35,978 bases of DNA from Sphingobacteriales bacterium (GCA_015655115.1 JAATFQ010000010.1:1-35978), one strand, 5' to 3'; positions 1-8,919 are shown, numbered from the stretch's first letter. Numbers and translations are program-made. Notes: generated by a model from the sequence alone, not told the origin.

Positions 1-198
1 GGGCAACCTGATATTTAACAATACAGCTGCCTGCTGCGGATGGAAACTGACCAGGTCAGACATCCCTGTCTTATTGGCAAAGATGGAGAACAGCTCTGCC
101 AGGGAGATCTTTACCGCCCCGATACAGGACGATAAAATGATAACCCCTGCAAGCAGCAGTAACAGGAAGATCAATACTGGTGCTCTTTTACTGTTCAT
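1..198 (-). CDS. hmuU: Heme/iron-chelate ABC transporter permease, N-terminal part (cut by window edge)
   Basis: The 66 visible codons begin MNSKRAPVLIFLLLLLAG, a first membrane helix, and run to a VLLNIRLP stretch typical of the N-terminus of FecCD/BtuC-type permeases, which carry heme or iron-siderophore across the inner membrane. The ATG overlaps the TGA of the upstream binding-protein gene (ATGA), which implies translational coupling. Only about a fifth of the usual 330-350 residues lies in the window, so transmembrane count and completeness cannot be judged. The heme assignment rests on the neighbours; a siderophore or cobalamin permease has the same fold. Confidence 0.85.
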   Translation of the reverse strand, partial: MNSKRAPVLIFLLLLLAGVIILSSCIGAVKISLAELFSIFANKTGMSDLVSFHPQQAAVLLNIRLP

Positions 199-1064
199 TT
201 AATTTTAGCGGCTAATTCCTGTATGGCTATTCCCAGCCGGGGACCGAAGCTGCTGAGCAACTCTCCATCCATGCTGATAATCTTTTTGTTCTTTCCGGCA
301 TTGGTTTCTGCAATCCCCTGAACCTTAGCTAAGCCGGCAGCACCTCCTAAACTTTCCAACCCGCTGTCGAACAGCAGGATCACATCAGGATTTGCCTGTA
401 CCAGCGCTTCGGCAGTCAGTGGTTTATAATCTGCAAACGCAGTAACTGCATTTACGCCACCAGCCAGTGCAATGGCTTTATCCACCTGTGTACCTGTACC
501 GCCAACCATCATCGTTCCGGTACCCCTTGCATAAATAAACAATACTTTAGGCTTTTTTGCCGTGCCATCCGCTACTTTGAGTTTACTGAGGTCGCCCTCC
601 AGCACTTTAACCACAGAGTCTCCTTTTGCAGCATAATGGAGGCTGTCTGCCAATGTATGGATCAGCTGTTTAGTACCTTCAGCAGTATATTCCTGATCTA
701 CCAGCAATAACCTGATACCCGCGGCTTTAAACTGTGCGGCAAGTGCAGGTGTAATTTCTTTCTTCAGACCGATGATCAGGTCGGGCTGCAGGGCCATCAC
801 ACCTTCGGCATTGATATTTTTATTGTGGCCTAACTTGGGTTTTGATTTCAGGCTTTCCGGGTAATTGCTGGTGATGTCCGTCCCTGCAATATTTTTCTCC
901 AGTCCGATGGCAACCAGTACTTCGCTCACGGCACCATTTAAAGATATAATCCTGGTGCTGTCAGCTACATTACCGGCTTGCGCATGCTGATCGTGGTTAC
1001 TGTTGCATGCCATGGCGGCAAATGCAATACAGCTGATGATGGTGAGTGTCTTTAAATTCATCAT
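195..1064 (-). CDS. hmuT: Heme ABC transporter substrate-binding lipoprotein (HmuT-like)
   Basis: This is a 289-aa protein of the periplasmic-binding family with a helical backbone (Peripla_BP_2). A signal sequence ends in AAMAC with Cys20 as the likely lipidated residue. The mature part starts with a RIISLNGAVSEVLVAIG segment and has the NINAEGVMALQPDLIIG block seen in HmuT and ChuT proteins. It should bind heme delivered by the outer-membrane receptor and pass it to the permease, whose start codon overlaps its stop. Two consecutive ATGs (MM) open the frame and either could be used. The nearest upstream gene is hmuY, with a terminator-like hairpin in the gap. Heme as ligand is inferred from family and context. 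Confidence 0.88.
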   Translation of the reverse strand: MMNLKTLTIISCIAFAAMACNSNHDQHAQAGNVADSTRIISLNGAVSEVLVAIGLEKNIAGTDITSNYPESLKSKPKLGHNKNINAEGVMALQPDLIIGLKKEITPALAAQFKAAGIRLLLVDQEYTAEGTKQLIHTLADSLHYAAKGDSVVKVLEGDLSKLKVADGTAKKPKVLFIYARGTGTMMVGGTGTQVDKAIALAGGVNAVTAFADYKPLTAEALVQANPDVILLFDSGLESLGGAAGLAKVQGIAETNAGKNKKIISMDGELLSSFGPRLGIAIQELAAKIK

Positions 1065-1134
1065 TAGTTCTTATTAATCCTTTAAATTCAGTATTGATTT
1101 CTGTAAAATTCCTGCGGTCTGTCTTTAATGCAAT

Positions 1135-1171
1135 AAAAGGCGGCTTCCATACAAATGAAAGCCAGCCTTTT
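1135..1171 (-). terminator. Terminator or attenuator hairpin between hmuY and hmuT
   Basis: Left arm 1135-1148 and right arm 1157-1171 pair as AAAAGGC/GGCTT against AAGCC/GCCTTTT with one unpaired base. On the minus transcript the stem is followed by TTTTATTG. It follows hmuY directly, so it may end or attenuate the receptor/hmuY transcript before hmuT and hmuU. Confidence 0.5.
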
Positions 1172-1190
1172 CAAACACAAACCATTGTCT

Positions 1191-2255
1191 TTATGCTTTT
1201 TTAACTAATTTATATTCTATAACCGGGTTACCGCGTACGCCGCCATCTGTAGAAGTGAAACTCACAAACTTCAGTTTATATACATTGCCGGCAGCATCTT
1301 TTACTAAGAAAAAGCGATCCGTCAGCACACCTACAGTACCGCCTGAGGTTACCCTCCAGTTGCCTCCGATGACCTCTCTGGTACCCAAAAATGTAATCCC
1401 GCTAAGGTCAGCTTCCTTAAAATCTGCATAGGTAACTGTAGTTGTAACGGCTACCTGTGCTGCTGTTACGCCACCAACGAAATTGATCAGCACAAAATCG
1501 GAAAATGTGTAAGGCAATGTTGGAGTAGCTTTATAAGTTGCGAGCGACCATTGCAGGTCCCATTCTGCCTTTACGGGTTCTACTGCAACGGCACCTGTTA
1601 CAAATGAAACGGCTTTGAAATTATATGCCGCATCTTTAGTCACCGTCAATGTTTTGAAAGTTGTTTCATTGATTTTAGCATACTGCAAAGTATAGCCAGC
1701 ACCGCTGCGCAGGACGCGGATTTTCTGCCATCCGCGGACAGTAGCAGTTCCGGCAGCACCACGGTTTACGATATAAACCTTGTTATCGGCATCAGTCGCA
1801 GAAACAGCTGCGATGACAGTACCATTCAGATACACTGACGAGGTGCCGTCCACAGGGTCAATGGTCGACATTGTTCCTTTACCCTGACCAAGTGCCAGTG
1901 TCTCATTGACAGCCAGTGCAGTTGTATCTGCTGCAGTAACCGCTGTTAAATCGGTTTTTGTCAGGGCGATGGCAGTTGCCCCAACAGTATTGTTCAGGAT
2001 CACCCTGAAATCAGATCCGCAGTAAAAACCAAGATCCCATGATTCCCGGGCTACTGAAGTTTGTTTATCGGTACTGAAGTCGACAAAAACACTGTTCCCA
2101 GCGCTGGTTCCGGCTTCAGTTCCGATAAGGCCTTTCAATGTTAATGTACTTCCGTCGGATGCCGGAACTTCAACTATAGGGTCGCTATCTTTTGAGCAGG
2201 ACATAAAAGATGCCGTGATACATAACAAGGCAATAAGTTTAGCGTATTTATTCAT
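1191..2255 (-). CDS. hmuY: HmuY-family heme-binding lipoprotein
   Basis: The 354-aa protein has a lipoprotein signal (FMSC, Cys20) followed by an acidic CSKDSD start typical of surface-exported Bacteroidota lipoproteins. The segment around residues 72-88 (SWDLGFYCGSDFRVILN) is the hallmark of HmuY proteins, hemophores that take heme and hand it to the partner TonB receptor. A second WDL motif at about 231-234, again followed by a DFVLINF stretch, suggests a second related half. P. gingivalis HmuY is about 216 aa, so this one is much longer. It lies directly downstream of the receptor gene in the same orientation. Heme ligands cannot be assigned by eye. Confidence 0.85.
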   Translation of the reverse strand: MNKYAKLIALLCITASFMSCSKDSDPIVEVPASDGSTLTLKGLIGTEAGTSAGNSVFVDFSTDKQTSVARESWDLGFYCGSDFRVILNNTVGATAIALTKTDLTAVTAADTTALAVNETLALGQGKGTMSTIDPVDGTSSVYLNGTVIAAVSATDADNKVYIVNRGAAGTATVRGWQKIRVLRSGAGYTLQYAKINETTFKTLTVTKDAAYNFKAVSFVTGAVAVEPVKAEWDLQWSLATYKATPTLPYTFSDFVLINFVGGVTAAQVAVTTTVTYADFKEADLSGITFLGTREVIGGNWRVTSGGTVGVLTDRFFLVKDAAGNVYKLKFVSFTSTDGGVRGNPVIEYKLVKKA

Positions 2256-2267
2256 GATTTTAAGATG

Positions 2268-2345
2268 ATGGGTTTTGATAAAAAATGATATATATTTTGA
2301 TATGAAATGATAGGTTTTGATTGATATGAATTGATATTTTTGATG
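2268..2345. repeat. A/T-rich run with repeated TTTTGAT / TGATAT words in the hmuR-hmuY gap
   Basis: The 93-bp gap between hmuY and its receptor is almost only A and T and repeats TTTTGAT or close variants about five times with TGATAT between. It could be an untranslated spacer or an RNA processing site. I see no clear hairpin, so this is recorded only as low-complexity sequence. Confidence 0.4.
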
Positions 2346-2348
2346 CTG

Positions 2349-4457
2349 TTACCGGGTAATCATGTCCATGTTAAAACTTAGTCCCACAACATAAGATCGC
2401 CCATAGTTTAGTGGTAAAGGACCAGCGCCAGTACTATGTGCAGCGCCTGTATCCATCGCACTATTACTCACCGTGGTTACATCCAGCAGGTTCTTCACTC
2501 CTGCATTTAAAGAGAGCGATTTCAGTATTTTTTTAGTGATCATTAAATCGGCCATGCTAAATGACCCTGTTTTTGCCAGCCATACCTGGGCAGGAGTTTC
2601 TGTTGTTGCTGGTATCAGTTGATAAACCGGCCTTTTCCCGGTAAACTTATAAGCTAAATTGACAGTGGCACCAATCTTCGCAAAGGTGTAACTGATATTG
2701 CTGTTCACCTCAGGTGTCCATACCAGCGCGGGCGACTCTCCATATAAAACTTCTTCGGCAGAATATTCGTTGTATGTGCCCACCATAGAGACCCCGAGCG
2801 ACACCTGGAAGTTCTTTCCAGACAGAGAGTTTTCCCATGTTCCGCCTGCTGTTCTGTATTTATCGATGTTAACCAGCGTAGTAATGGTATTATCGGCTGC
2901 ATATGCAGCATAGTCGATCCTGTTCCTGAAATTATTGTAAAAGCCGCCCAGCACAGAGCTGAAATGTAAAGCTTCCTCATCAGCCGCTGTAAAGCTGACC
3001 GAAGCATTAAAGCTGCGCGACTGTTCGGCTTTAAGATTTGCATTGCCCATAATAGAGTGGCTGGCATCAAAAAAGTTATAATATAATTCGCGCAATGCCG
3101 GAGAACGAAATCCGCTGGCATAACCAAAGCGCAGGTCAAACTTTTCACTCATCTTCATTTTTACATTTAATGAAGGAATAGCAGGCGGCGCATCATAAAC
3201 TGAATTATGAATTATACGCAGCCCGGGCCGCAGTACCACATTTTTAAGTACACCGATTTCAGAGGAGAGGAAGAATGCATAATCATTGATTGACGTTGAA
3301 CCAGTAATTCGGGCTCCCACAGAATGGTCATGATTGATGTCTATGCCAGGCTGAAAAGAAATCCTGTCCGTCATTTTATAAAACAGCGTAGTCCGTAAAT
3401 TGAAAGAGTTGAATTTGTCAATATCCTGTGTTCCCTGTGCCGTATCGAGTTCTTCTGTACCAGTGGAATAATTGTGAATCTTTGTTACCGTTGCCCGTTT
3501 CAGGTTGGTGTAAGCCAGCACACCATTCAGCTGAAGCTTATCGTTGAGGCGGTAATCGCTCTGCAGCTGCTGCGTATACCTGTCGGTGTTATATTGTGCT
3601 TTGCTGGCTTTGAAGGTATTGGAATTATATCCCCCCTTTGCGTCGATCGACTCATCTACATAGTCCATTCTGTACCAGATATTGAAATTATCTTTGCTAT
3701 ACCCTAGTTTCGTGTTAGCCATCCATTGTTCTTTGGGCTTCCACCTGTTGGTTATTGCATCTATTTCGGTAGAACTGGCCGTTGCGCCGGGAACATTGAA
3801 ACCATTAAACTCATTATGTGTTAATCCTCCAAGCACGCTGAAATTTTTATTCTGCCATGCTGCCCCTACATTCTGCAGATGTAGTCCGTCTTTAGAAAAA
3901 GGAGAATACAGATCTCCTACGGTCTCTTCCTGTACCCTTGCATGGATGTTAAGGAGATCTTTTCCCGGTTTTTTGGTAATGATATTGATTACCCCTGCCA
4001 ATGCATCTGATCCATAAGAAACAGCAAGCGGGCCTTCGATAATTTCTATTCTTTCAATGGTGTTAATGTCGACCTGGTTCAGGCTCTCCCGGGTATCGGA
4101 CCTGTCGACCATAGCGACGCCATCCAAAAGGATCTTCACATTGCGGCCATCCATTCCCATCATCTGTATATTGCTTGTACCTGTGACAAAGTCGTTTGAA
4201 AACCTGAACCCCAGTTCGGTGCTCAAAACCTGCTGAACATTCGTTGCCGCCCGCAGCCTGATCCGCTCTGCACTGATGATACGTGTCTGGTAAATTGAAT
4301 TTCTTGAAGATTGAGGCGCATATTGTCCGGTAACTACCACTTCCTTTAAATGACGGGCCACAGAATCGGCTTTCTTTCTGCTAGCAGGATTCTTTTCCTG
4401 AGCATATCCAGTTCCAATAAGTATACACGTAGACATCAAGAGTAAAGCTGCTTTCAT
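2349..4457 (-). CDS. hmuR: TonB-dependent outer-membrane heme receptor (HmuR-like)
   Basis: This is a 702-aa TonB-dependent receptor. A signal peptide (about residues 1-19, ending GYA) leads into a plug domain at about 38-165 with MMGMDGRNVKILLDGV and the IERIEIIEGPLAVSYGSDAL block, then a 22-strand-type barrel ending in an aromatic-rich C-terminus. GFRSP followed by a NANL box resembles the FRAP/NPNL region of bacterial heme receptors. It lacks the carboxypeptidase-like N-terminal domain of SusC proteins, so a small-ligand receptor fits. It is first in the hmuR-Y-T-U run and should import heme using TonB energy. An iron-dependent repressor site is expected upstream, but I could not identify one. 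Confidence 0.88.
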   Translation of the reverse strand: MKAALLLMSTCILIGTGYAQEKNPASRKKADSVARHLKEVVVTGQYAPQSSRNSIYQTRIISAERIRLRAATNVQQVLSTELGFRFSNDFVTGTSNIQMMGMDGRNVKILLDGVAMVDRSDTRESLNQVDINTIERIEIIEGPLAVSYGSDALAGVINIITKKPGKDLLNIHARVQEETVGDLYSPFSKDGLHLQNVGAAWQNKNFSVLGGLTHNEFNGFNVPGATASSTEIDAITNRWKPKEQWMANTKLGYSKDNFNIWYRMDYVDESIDAKGGYNSNTFKASKAQYNTDRYTQQLQSDYRLNDKLQLNGVLAYTNLKRATVTKIHNYSTGTEELDTAQGTQDIDKFNSFNLRTTLFYKMTDRISFQPGIDINHDHSVGARITGSTSINDYAFFLSSEIGVLKNVVLRPGLRIIHNSVYDAPPAIPSLNVKMKMSEKFDLRFGYASGFRSPALRELYYNFFDASHSIMGNANLKAEQSRSFNASVSFTAADEEALHFSSVLGGFYNNFRNRIDYAAYAADNTITTLVNIDKYRTAGGTWENSLSGKNFQVSLGVSMVGTYNEYSAEEVLYGESPALVWTPEVNSNISYTFAKIGATVNLAYKFTGKRPVYQLIPATTETPAQVWLAKTGSFSMADLMITKKILKSLSLNAGVKNLLDVTTVSNSAMDTGAAHSTGAGPLPLNYGRSYVVGLSFNMDMITR

Positions 4458-4809
4458 TAAACAATCTATTTAGAATCTTTTTAAATAACTCTACAAGTAT
4501 AAGTAGTTATTAAGAATAAATCCAAATAATATGTAAAATAAAGATAACTCTTTATGTAAAAGCAGATTAACACACAAATGATCTGCATCACATATGACAA
4601 ACATCATCTAAACTAAGCGTGAAAATCCTGCATTCCGTCGTTTTTTTCTGTTTGCTAATGTTAAAGCGAAATTATTGGCCTCCTGATTCGATTTTTCGTA
4701 CCCCATTTCATTCAGAATTCCTTTATAACAATTCTATTACTTATTTTTGACGATCCCGAAAGCTCTTTTCCGCATCCGGGCATACAATTACATTCTTCTT
4801 ATAGCATCA
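4458..4809. other. Divergent intergenic region between hmuR and the MscS gene
   Basis: This 352-bp A/T-rich spacer separates hmuR (minus) from the mechanosensitive channel gene (plus), so it must hold both promoters. On the plus strand a TATTTTTG box at 4742-4749 matches the Bacteroidota -7 consensus TAnnTTTG about 60 bp before the chosen ATG, but I find no convincing -33 TTG. On the minus strand only a 7/8 match (TATCTTTA, 4539-4546) is seen. No small gene is apparent. Confidence 0.45.
4742..4749 (+). promoter_or_regulatory. Possible -7 promoter box for the MscS gene
   Basis: TATTTTTG fits TAnnTTTG, the Bacteroidota primary-sigma -7 element, 60 bp upstream of the ATG. The partner TTG at -33 is not evident, so the call is weak. 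Confidence 0.3.
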
Positions 4810-7176
4810 ATGATAACAAAACGTCCTTTTCCAGTAGGTATTCGTATCACGATTACTGTGTTCTTTGCTTCTTTCATTAGCCTGGCTGCCTTAGCACAAA
4901 GAAATCCTATGGCAGACAAAGATCATGATATGTCCATCCTGACGGATTCGGCTACGCTAACCAAAAGCGACTACCTTTTTCATCTCGAAAAGGTATTTGA
5001 AGCGGTGAACAAAGTGCCTGTTACGGTGGCTTCTTTCACTAAGCTTGTTCCTATAGAGAAACACCTGGTACAGGATGAAACTGCTCTTTCCCTGTTAAAA
5101 ACACGACTTACGCAGAGCGACAGGATGTTAAACCTCCAAAATCTGCAGATGGACCAGACGCTGCTGGAAGAGCTGCAAAGCAATAATGAGGACTGCCTTT
5201 CCGATCTTGATGAATATGAAAAGGAGCTGAGAGCACTGAAGACAGAGATCCTCAGTCTGCGCAAGGATTCTGTACTGATACAAATCTTCAAATTACCTTC
5301 TCTCCGTATCATGTTTAAAGACCAGTTATCTGAGCTGAAGAAAAAACATGTGGTAATGGACAGCTTATTAAAAAATACTACGCTCTCCATCAATAACCTG
5401 CAGGCACGTACTTCGGCAAATCTGATCAATATTAAAGAGCTCATTTACCTTACCGACAGTCAGCTGACATCAGTGAGCATCCGTGCTTTCGGCAAGGAGA
5501 GAAGATATATCTGGGAAACTTCTAAGCGTCCGCGCAGCGGGAATATGGACTTTAAGAAGATGATAGACAGCGAACAGCAGATCTCTGCTTACTATTTTGT
5601 GTATACCCGCAGCAGCCGTGTGCTGCTGTTATGTACCTGCCTGGTCTTCTTCTTCTGGGTATACTTCAATTTCAAGAGCCTCAAACAGCGCGACCGGCTG
5701 GATGCGGTGAATGACTTTAACTTTTCTTTCCTTACGCCGCAGCCCTACCTGATTACCTTTATCCTCCTTTTCAGCCTGGCGCCGGTATTTGACTTACGTG
5801 CGCCTGCGCTGTATATTGAGCTGGTACATATTCTGCTGGCCATACTGCTGACGCTCCTCTTTTATAAAAAGCTGCCCCGCAGGTTGTTTTATCAATGGTG
5901 CATATTTTTACTTTTCCTTATTGCCCCTGCTTTCCTGCGCCTTTTAGGCATATCGCCGAAATACCAGCGCTGGCTGTCGCTGTTCCTCAGCATTGCTGCT
6001 TCGGCTTTCGGCCTTATAGTCTGGAAAATGCTCGACGAGAAGTCTAAGAGGTTCAGGGTGATCTTCTCTACAGGATTTATATATGTCGCTTTCGCATTGA
6101 TTTCTACGCTCTGCAATATCTTCGGACGTGTGACGCTGAACCAGATTTTCTATACTACAGGGGTGAGCGCTTTCCTGAATGCGGTGACGCTGACTATCCT
6201 GGCGAAGATGGTTGTGGAAGCTTTTCTTTTACAAATGAAAAGCAGCAGGATCCGCAAAGGATACCCTGAATTTTTCGACTTGCTGCCGGTTACCGCGGGA
6301 CTGAAAAGGCTGACTGGCATTGGTGCAATCATCATCTGGACGGTGATGTTCACAACTAACCTTAACATCTTTAATGGACTGTATAACTCTATATTGGATG
6401 AGCTCACCACAACCAGGACTATAGGTAGTTTCTCTTTCACCTTTGGCGGAATTGTCTTGTTTTTAGGCATTATATGGGTAGCCAATTTCTTACAGAAATA
6501 CATTGCTTATTTCTTTGGTGACACTGGAGACGATACCATGGATGACAATAAAGGGGAGCGCTCAAAGCTGCTCGTAACGCGACTGGTTTTATTGATCGGC
6601 GGATTTTTAATCGCTGTTGCAGCATCGGGCTTACCTATCGATAAGATCACAGTAATCCTGGGTGCGCTGGGTGTAGGTATCGGCCTGGGCCTGCAGAATA
6701 TCGTCAGCAATTTCGTATCGGGTATTATCCTCATTTTCGATAAAACTATCCGCATTGGCGATGTGGTAGAACTGAGCAATAAGAAAGGCCGTGTAAAGGA
6801 AATTGGTGTCCGCGCCAGTACGCTGATGAGCGACGAGGGTGCTGAAATCATTATTCCTAATGGTGCTATCTTATCTAATAACATTATCAACTGGACACTG
6901 AGCAATAACCATATGCGTGTGGATATGACGCTTTCTATTGCGAAACCTTTCGACGCCACGGAGGTGCTGGGCTTAATAAGGGAGATCATCTCTGCAAATA
7001 CCAATGTATTTCTGGCTAAAGAACCTGTTATTATGATCAGCCCGGTGAGTAAGGTGAACAGTAACGTGAGCATATTTTTCTGGTGCAAGGATATTTCTCA
7101 GGCAGAGCTGACAAAAAGCGTTATAAATGCACAAATATTTGACGCTTTTGAAGAAAAGGGAATTGAAATTTTATAA
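4810..7176 (+). CDS. Large MscS/MscK-type mechanosensitive ion channel
   Basis: This 788-aa inner-membrane protein begins with a signal peptide (ITVFFASFISLAALA, cut before QRNP), then a long periplasmic coiled-coil region (about residues 40-240), then roughly ten hydrophobic helices. The C-terminal third is the MscS core: the pore helix contains GALGVGIGLGLQNIVSNF, followed by the beta domain (FDKTIRIGDVVEL, EIIIPNGAILSNNIINW). Such channels release solutes on hypo-osmotic shock; the long N-terminal extension resembles MscK/YbdG-type members. The frame also opens at an upstream TTG (4747), but the ATG at 4810 gives a proper signal peptide and was preferred. It stands alone, with hmuR divergent and a GNAT gene 315 bp downstream. 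Confidence 0.9.
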   Translation: MITKRPFPVGIRITITVFFASFISLAALAQRNPMADKDHDMSILTDSATLTKSDYLFHLEKVFEAVNKVPVTVASFTKLVPIEKHLVQDETALSLLKTRLTQSDRMLNLQNLQMDQTLLEELQSNNEDCLSDLDEYEKELRALKTEILSLRKDSVLIQIFKLPSLRIMFKDQLSELKKKHVVMDSLLKNTTLSINNLQARTSANLINIKELIYLTDSQLTSVSIRAFGKERRYIWETSKRPRSGNMDFKKMIDSEQQISAYYFVYTRSSRVLLLCTCLVFFFWVYFNFKSLKQRDRLDAVNDFNFSFLTPQPYLITFILLFSLAPVFDLRAPALYIELVHILLAILLTLLFYKKLPRRLFYQWCIFLLFLIAPAFLRLLGISPKYQRWLSLFLSIAASAFGLIVWKMLDEKSKRFRVIFSTGFIYVAFALISTLCNIFGRVTLNQIFYTTGVSAFLNAVTLTILAKMVVEAFLLQMKSSRIRKGYPEFFDLLPVTAGLKRLTGIGAIIIWTVMFTTNLNIFNGLYNSILDELTTTRTIGSFSFTFGGIVLFLGIIWVANFLQKYIAYFFGDTGDDTMDDNKGERSKLLVTRLVLLIGGFLIAVAASGLPIDKITVILGALGVGIGLGLQNIVSNFVSGIILIFDKTIRIGDVVELSNKKGRVKEIGVRASTLMSDEGAEIIIPNGAILSNNIINWTLSNNHMRVDMTLSIAKPFDATEVLGLIREIISANTNVFLAKEPVIMISPVSKVNSNVSIFFWCKDISQAELTKSVINAQIFDAFEEKGIEIL

Positions 7177-7357
7177 TTTCGCCACGTCTTCTGCGGAAGA
7201 ACTAAGGGGTAGCGGTTAATCGTATATAATGATAATTGAATAATCGTATTTTATGATAAATGACAAGATGAGATACAGGACAGGCTTTGCCTGCAATAGA
7301 TGCACTACCTGTGGAAAACTCTGATAACGGGGAGTAGCGGAATAAAAGCCTGGCTGA

Positions 7358-7409
7358 GGATAACTGTTGAGCATAACTGCTAAGAATAACTGCTAAGAAT
7401 AATTGCTGA
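7358..7409. repeat. Four degenerate 13-bp tandem repeats
   Basis: Units at 7358-7370, 7371-7383, 7384-7396 and 7397-7409 share the pattern GnATAACTGCTAA; the first and last are the most diverged. They lie in the 315-bp gap (7177-7491) between the MscS gene and the acyltransferase gene, about 85 bp before the latter's ATG. The rest of the gap shows no gene or clear promoter. They could be a slipped-strand minisatellite or a phased binding site. Confidence 0.7.
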
Positions 7410-7491
7410 GGGTAATATTAATACTGCTGAAGTCAAAGCCCCCCACTGAAGAACAATAATATAAAATTAGAACTCTGAAAAAAATAGATTA

Positions 7492-8610
7492 ATGAAGACA
7501 ATCATTCCGGTAAAATCCAAAAAGGAGCTCAAGGCATTTATTGACTTCCCGCACGACCTGTATGCGCATGACCCGAATTACGTTCCGGAGTTATTTATCG
7601 CCCAAAAGGATCTTTTAACCACACATCCTTTTCATAAACATTCTTCTCTGCAGTGCTTTTTGCTGTATGATGAAGGCAAAATTACGGGAAGGATTGCCGC
7701 GATATTGAACAATAGCCACAATATCATGAATAATGCCAGTGATGGCTTCTTTGGCTTTTTCGACTGTATCAATGACCAGTCGTCTGCTCTCCTGTTATTA
7801 CAAACAGCCGAAAAGTGGCTGAAAGATAAAGGGGTAAAGAACAACATCATGGGGCCTGTCAACTTTTCTACGAATGAGTCGTGCGGATTGCTGATTGAGG
7901 GCTTCGATTCTCCTCCTGTAGTGATGATGCCTTATAACGCGAGTTATTATCCGGCCCTGCTGGAAGGAACGGGATTGCGCAAGAAGGTGGACCTGATCGC
8001 CTGGAGATTTACTGGTGACAATTATGATGACCGCTCGGTAAAGTTGATGGACAGACTGGAAGAACGCCTGAAACGCAACGAGATTACGATCCGCAAGATC
8101 AATATGAAGAACTTTAAGCAGGAAGCTGACGGACTGCGTGAGATCTATAACAAGGCCTGGGATAAAAATACGGGTTTTGTGCCTCTGAATGATGAGGAGT
8201 TCGATTACCAGGCTAAGGACCTTAAACTGGTACTGGACCCTGACTTCTGCTTTATCGCTGAGCAGAATGGTAAGCTGGTTGGCTTTGGTGCTGCTATCCC
8301 GGATATGAACCAGATACAGATTAAGATCAGGAAAGGAAGATTGTTTCCTACGGGGATTTTCAAGTTGCTTTTTGGCAAAAAGAAGGTTAAAGGGATCCGT
8401 ATCCTGCTTTTAGGGGTGATTGATGGTTACCGCAAAATGGGTATTGAGGCTTGCTTGTACGGCAATATTATTAAGTCTTACCGGGCCAAGGGTTTTGAAT
8501 ATGCAGAAGCTGGATGGACGCTGGAGCATAATGATTTAGTAAATAACGCGATTATCGCTATTAAGGGGGATCCTTATAAGAAATACAGGATTTACGAGAA
8601 AGCGATTTAA
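7492..8610 (+). CDS. GNAT-like acyltransferase of the YghO type
   Basis: The 372-aa cytoplasmic protein resembles the YghO-like family, known only as predicted N-acyltransferases. Recognisable parts are the N-terminal PVKSKKELKAFIDFPHDLY, the GKITGRIAAI strand, FGFFDCIND, the GPVNFSTNESCGLLIEGF block (about 122-142) and a C-terminal half with GVIDGYRKMGIEACLYGNII and EYAEAGWTLEHND, which look like the acetyl-CoA fold. Substrate is unknown; no catalytic residue can be named with confidence. The start is the first ATG, after an A-rich leader. It ends 25 bp before a symmetric hairpin that would terminate it. Confidence 0.75.
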   Translation: MKTIIPVKSKKELKAFIDFPHDLYAHDPNYVPELFIAQKDLLTTHPFHKHSSLQCFLLYDEGKITGRIAAILNNSHNIMNNASDGFFGFFDCINDQSSALLLLQTAEKWLKDKGVKNNIMGPVNFSTNESCGLLIEGFDSPPVVMMPYNASYYPALLEGTGLRKKVDLIAWRFTGDNYDDRSVKLMDRLEERLKRNEITIRKINMKNFKQEADGLREIYNKAWDKNTGFVPLNDEEFDYQAKDLKLVLDPDFCFIAEQNGKLVGFGAAIPDMNQIQIKIRKGRLFPTGIFKLLFGKKKVKGIRILLLGVIDGYRKMGIEACLYGNIIKSYRAKGFEYAEAGWTLEHNDLVNNAIIAIKGDPYKKYRIYEKAI

Positions 8611-8634
8611 CAAGCTTAATAATAGGTCTGAGGC

Positions 8635-8717
8635 AAAAAAAACAGATAACCTGTTTGCAGTCTGCGCCCCTTTGAAGAAAAGGGCCAAGGCCTGAAAACA
8701 GGTTATCTGTTTTTTTT
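8635..8717. terminator. Symmetric hairpin, copy 1 (bidirectional terminator-like, conserved core)
   Basis: A run of eight A (8635-8642), a 14-bp arm CAGATAACCTGTTT (8643-8656), its complement (8696-8709) and eight T (8710-8717) form a long perfect stem that would terminate transcription from either side. Inside lies a 37-nt core (8658-8694) with its own CAG/CTG closing pairs and a CCCTTT/AAAGGG hairpin. The core is the same as in copy 2 except for one base, although the outer arms differ in sequence. Position 8657 (G) opposes A, the only mismatch extending the stem. The element lies just after the acyltransferase gene. A terminator role is inferred; the conserved core suggests something more. 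Confidence 0.8.
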
Positions 8718-8835
8718 CACTAACACTTCCCTTTCCCCAGGTTTACCCCTGATTTCACATTCTCCGGTTTCCCTATTGTTTTAGTAATCCGGTATTGTAA
8801 TACTTTAGATAGCCCTAAGGTAATCCCGAGGGTAC

Positions 8836-8919
8836 AAAAAAAACCAGGCATGCTGTTTTCAGTCTGCGCCCCTTTGAAGGAAAGGGCCAAGGCCTGAAAA
8901 CAGCATGCCTGGTTTTTTT
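8836..8919. terminator. Symmetric hairpin, copy 2 (bidirectional terminator-like, conserved core)
   Basis: Eight A (8836-8843), arm CCAGGCATGCTGTTTT (8844-8859), complementary arm (8897-8912) and seven T (8913-8919) give an uninterrupted stem. The inner segment (8860-8896) repeats the core of copy 1 with a single A-to-G change in the apical loop (8880). The last T residues belong to the stop codon of the histidine kinase gene on the minus strand, so the hairpin follows that stop without a gap. The sequence between the copies (8718-8835) shows no gene. A functional RNA or mobile palindrome is possible besides termination. Confidence 0.8.

Noticed and set aside
2705..3148. Minus-strand 147-aa open frame inside hmuR
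   Set aside because: It is a shadow frame of the receptor gene with poor composition and no start signal.
4539..4546. Minus-strand -7 promoter box for hmuR
   Set aside because: TATCTTTA lacks the final G of TAnnTTTG and no TTG lies at the right distance upstream.
6507..7088. Minus-strand 193-aa open frame inside the MscS gene
   Set aside because: It is antisense to the strongly conserved MscS core and does not resemble any protein.
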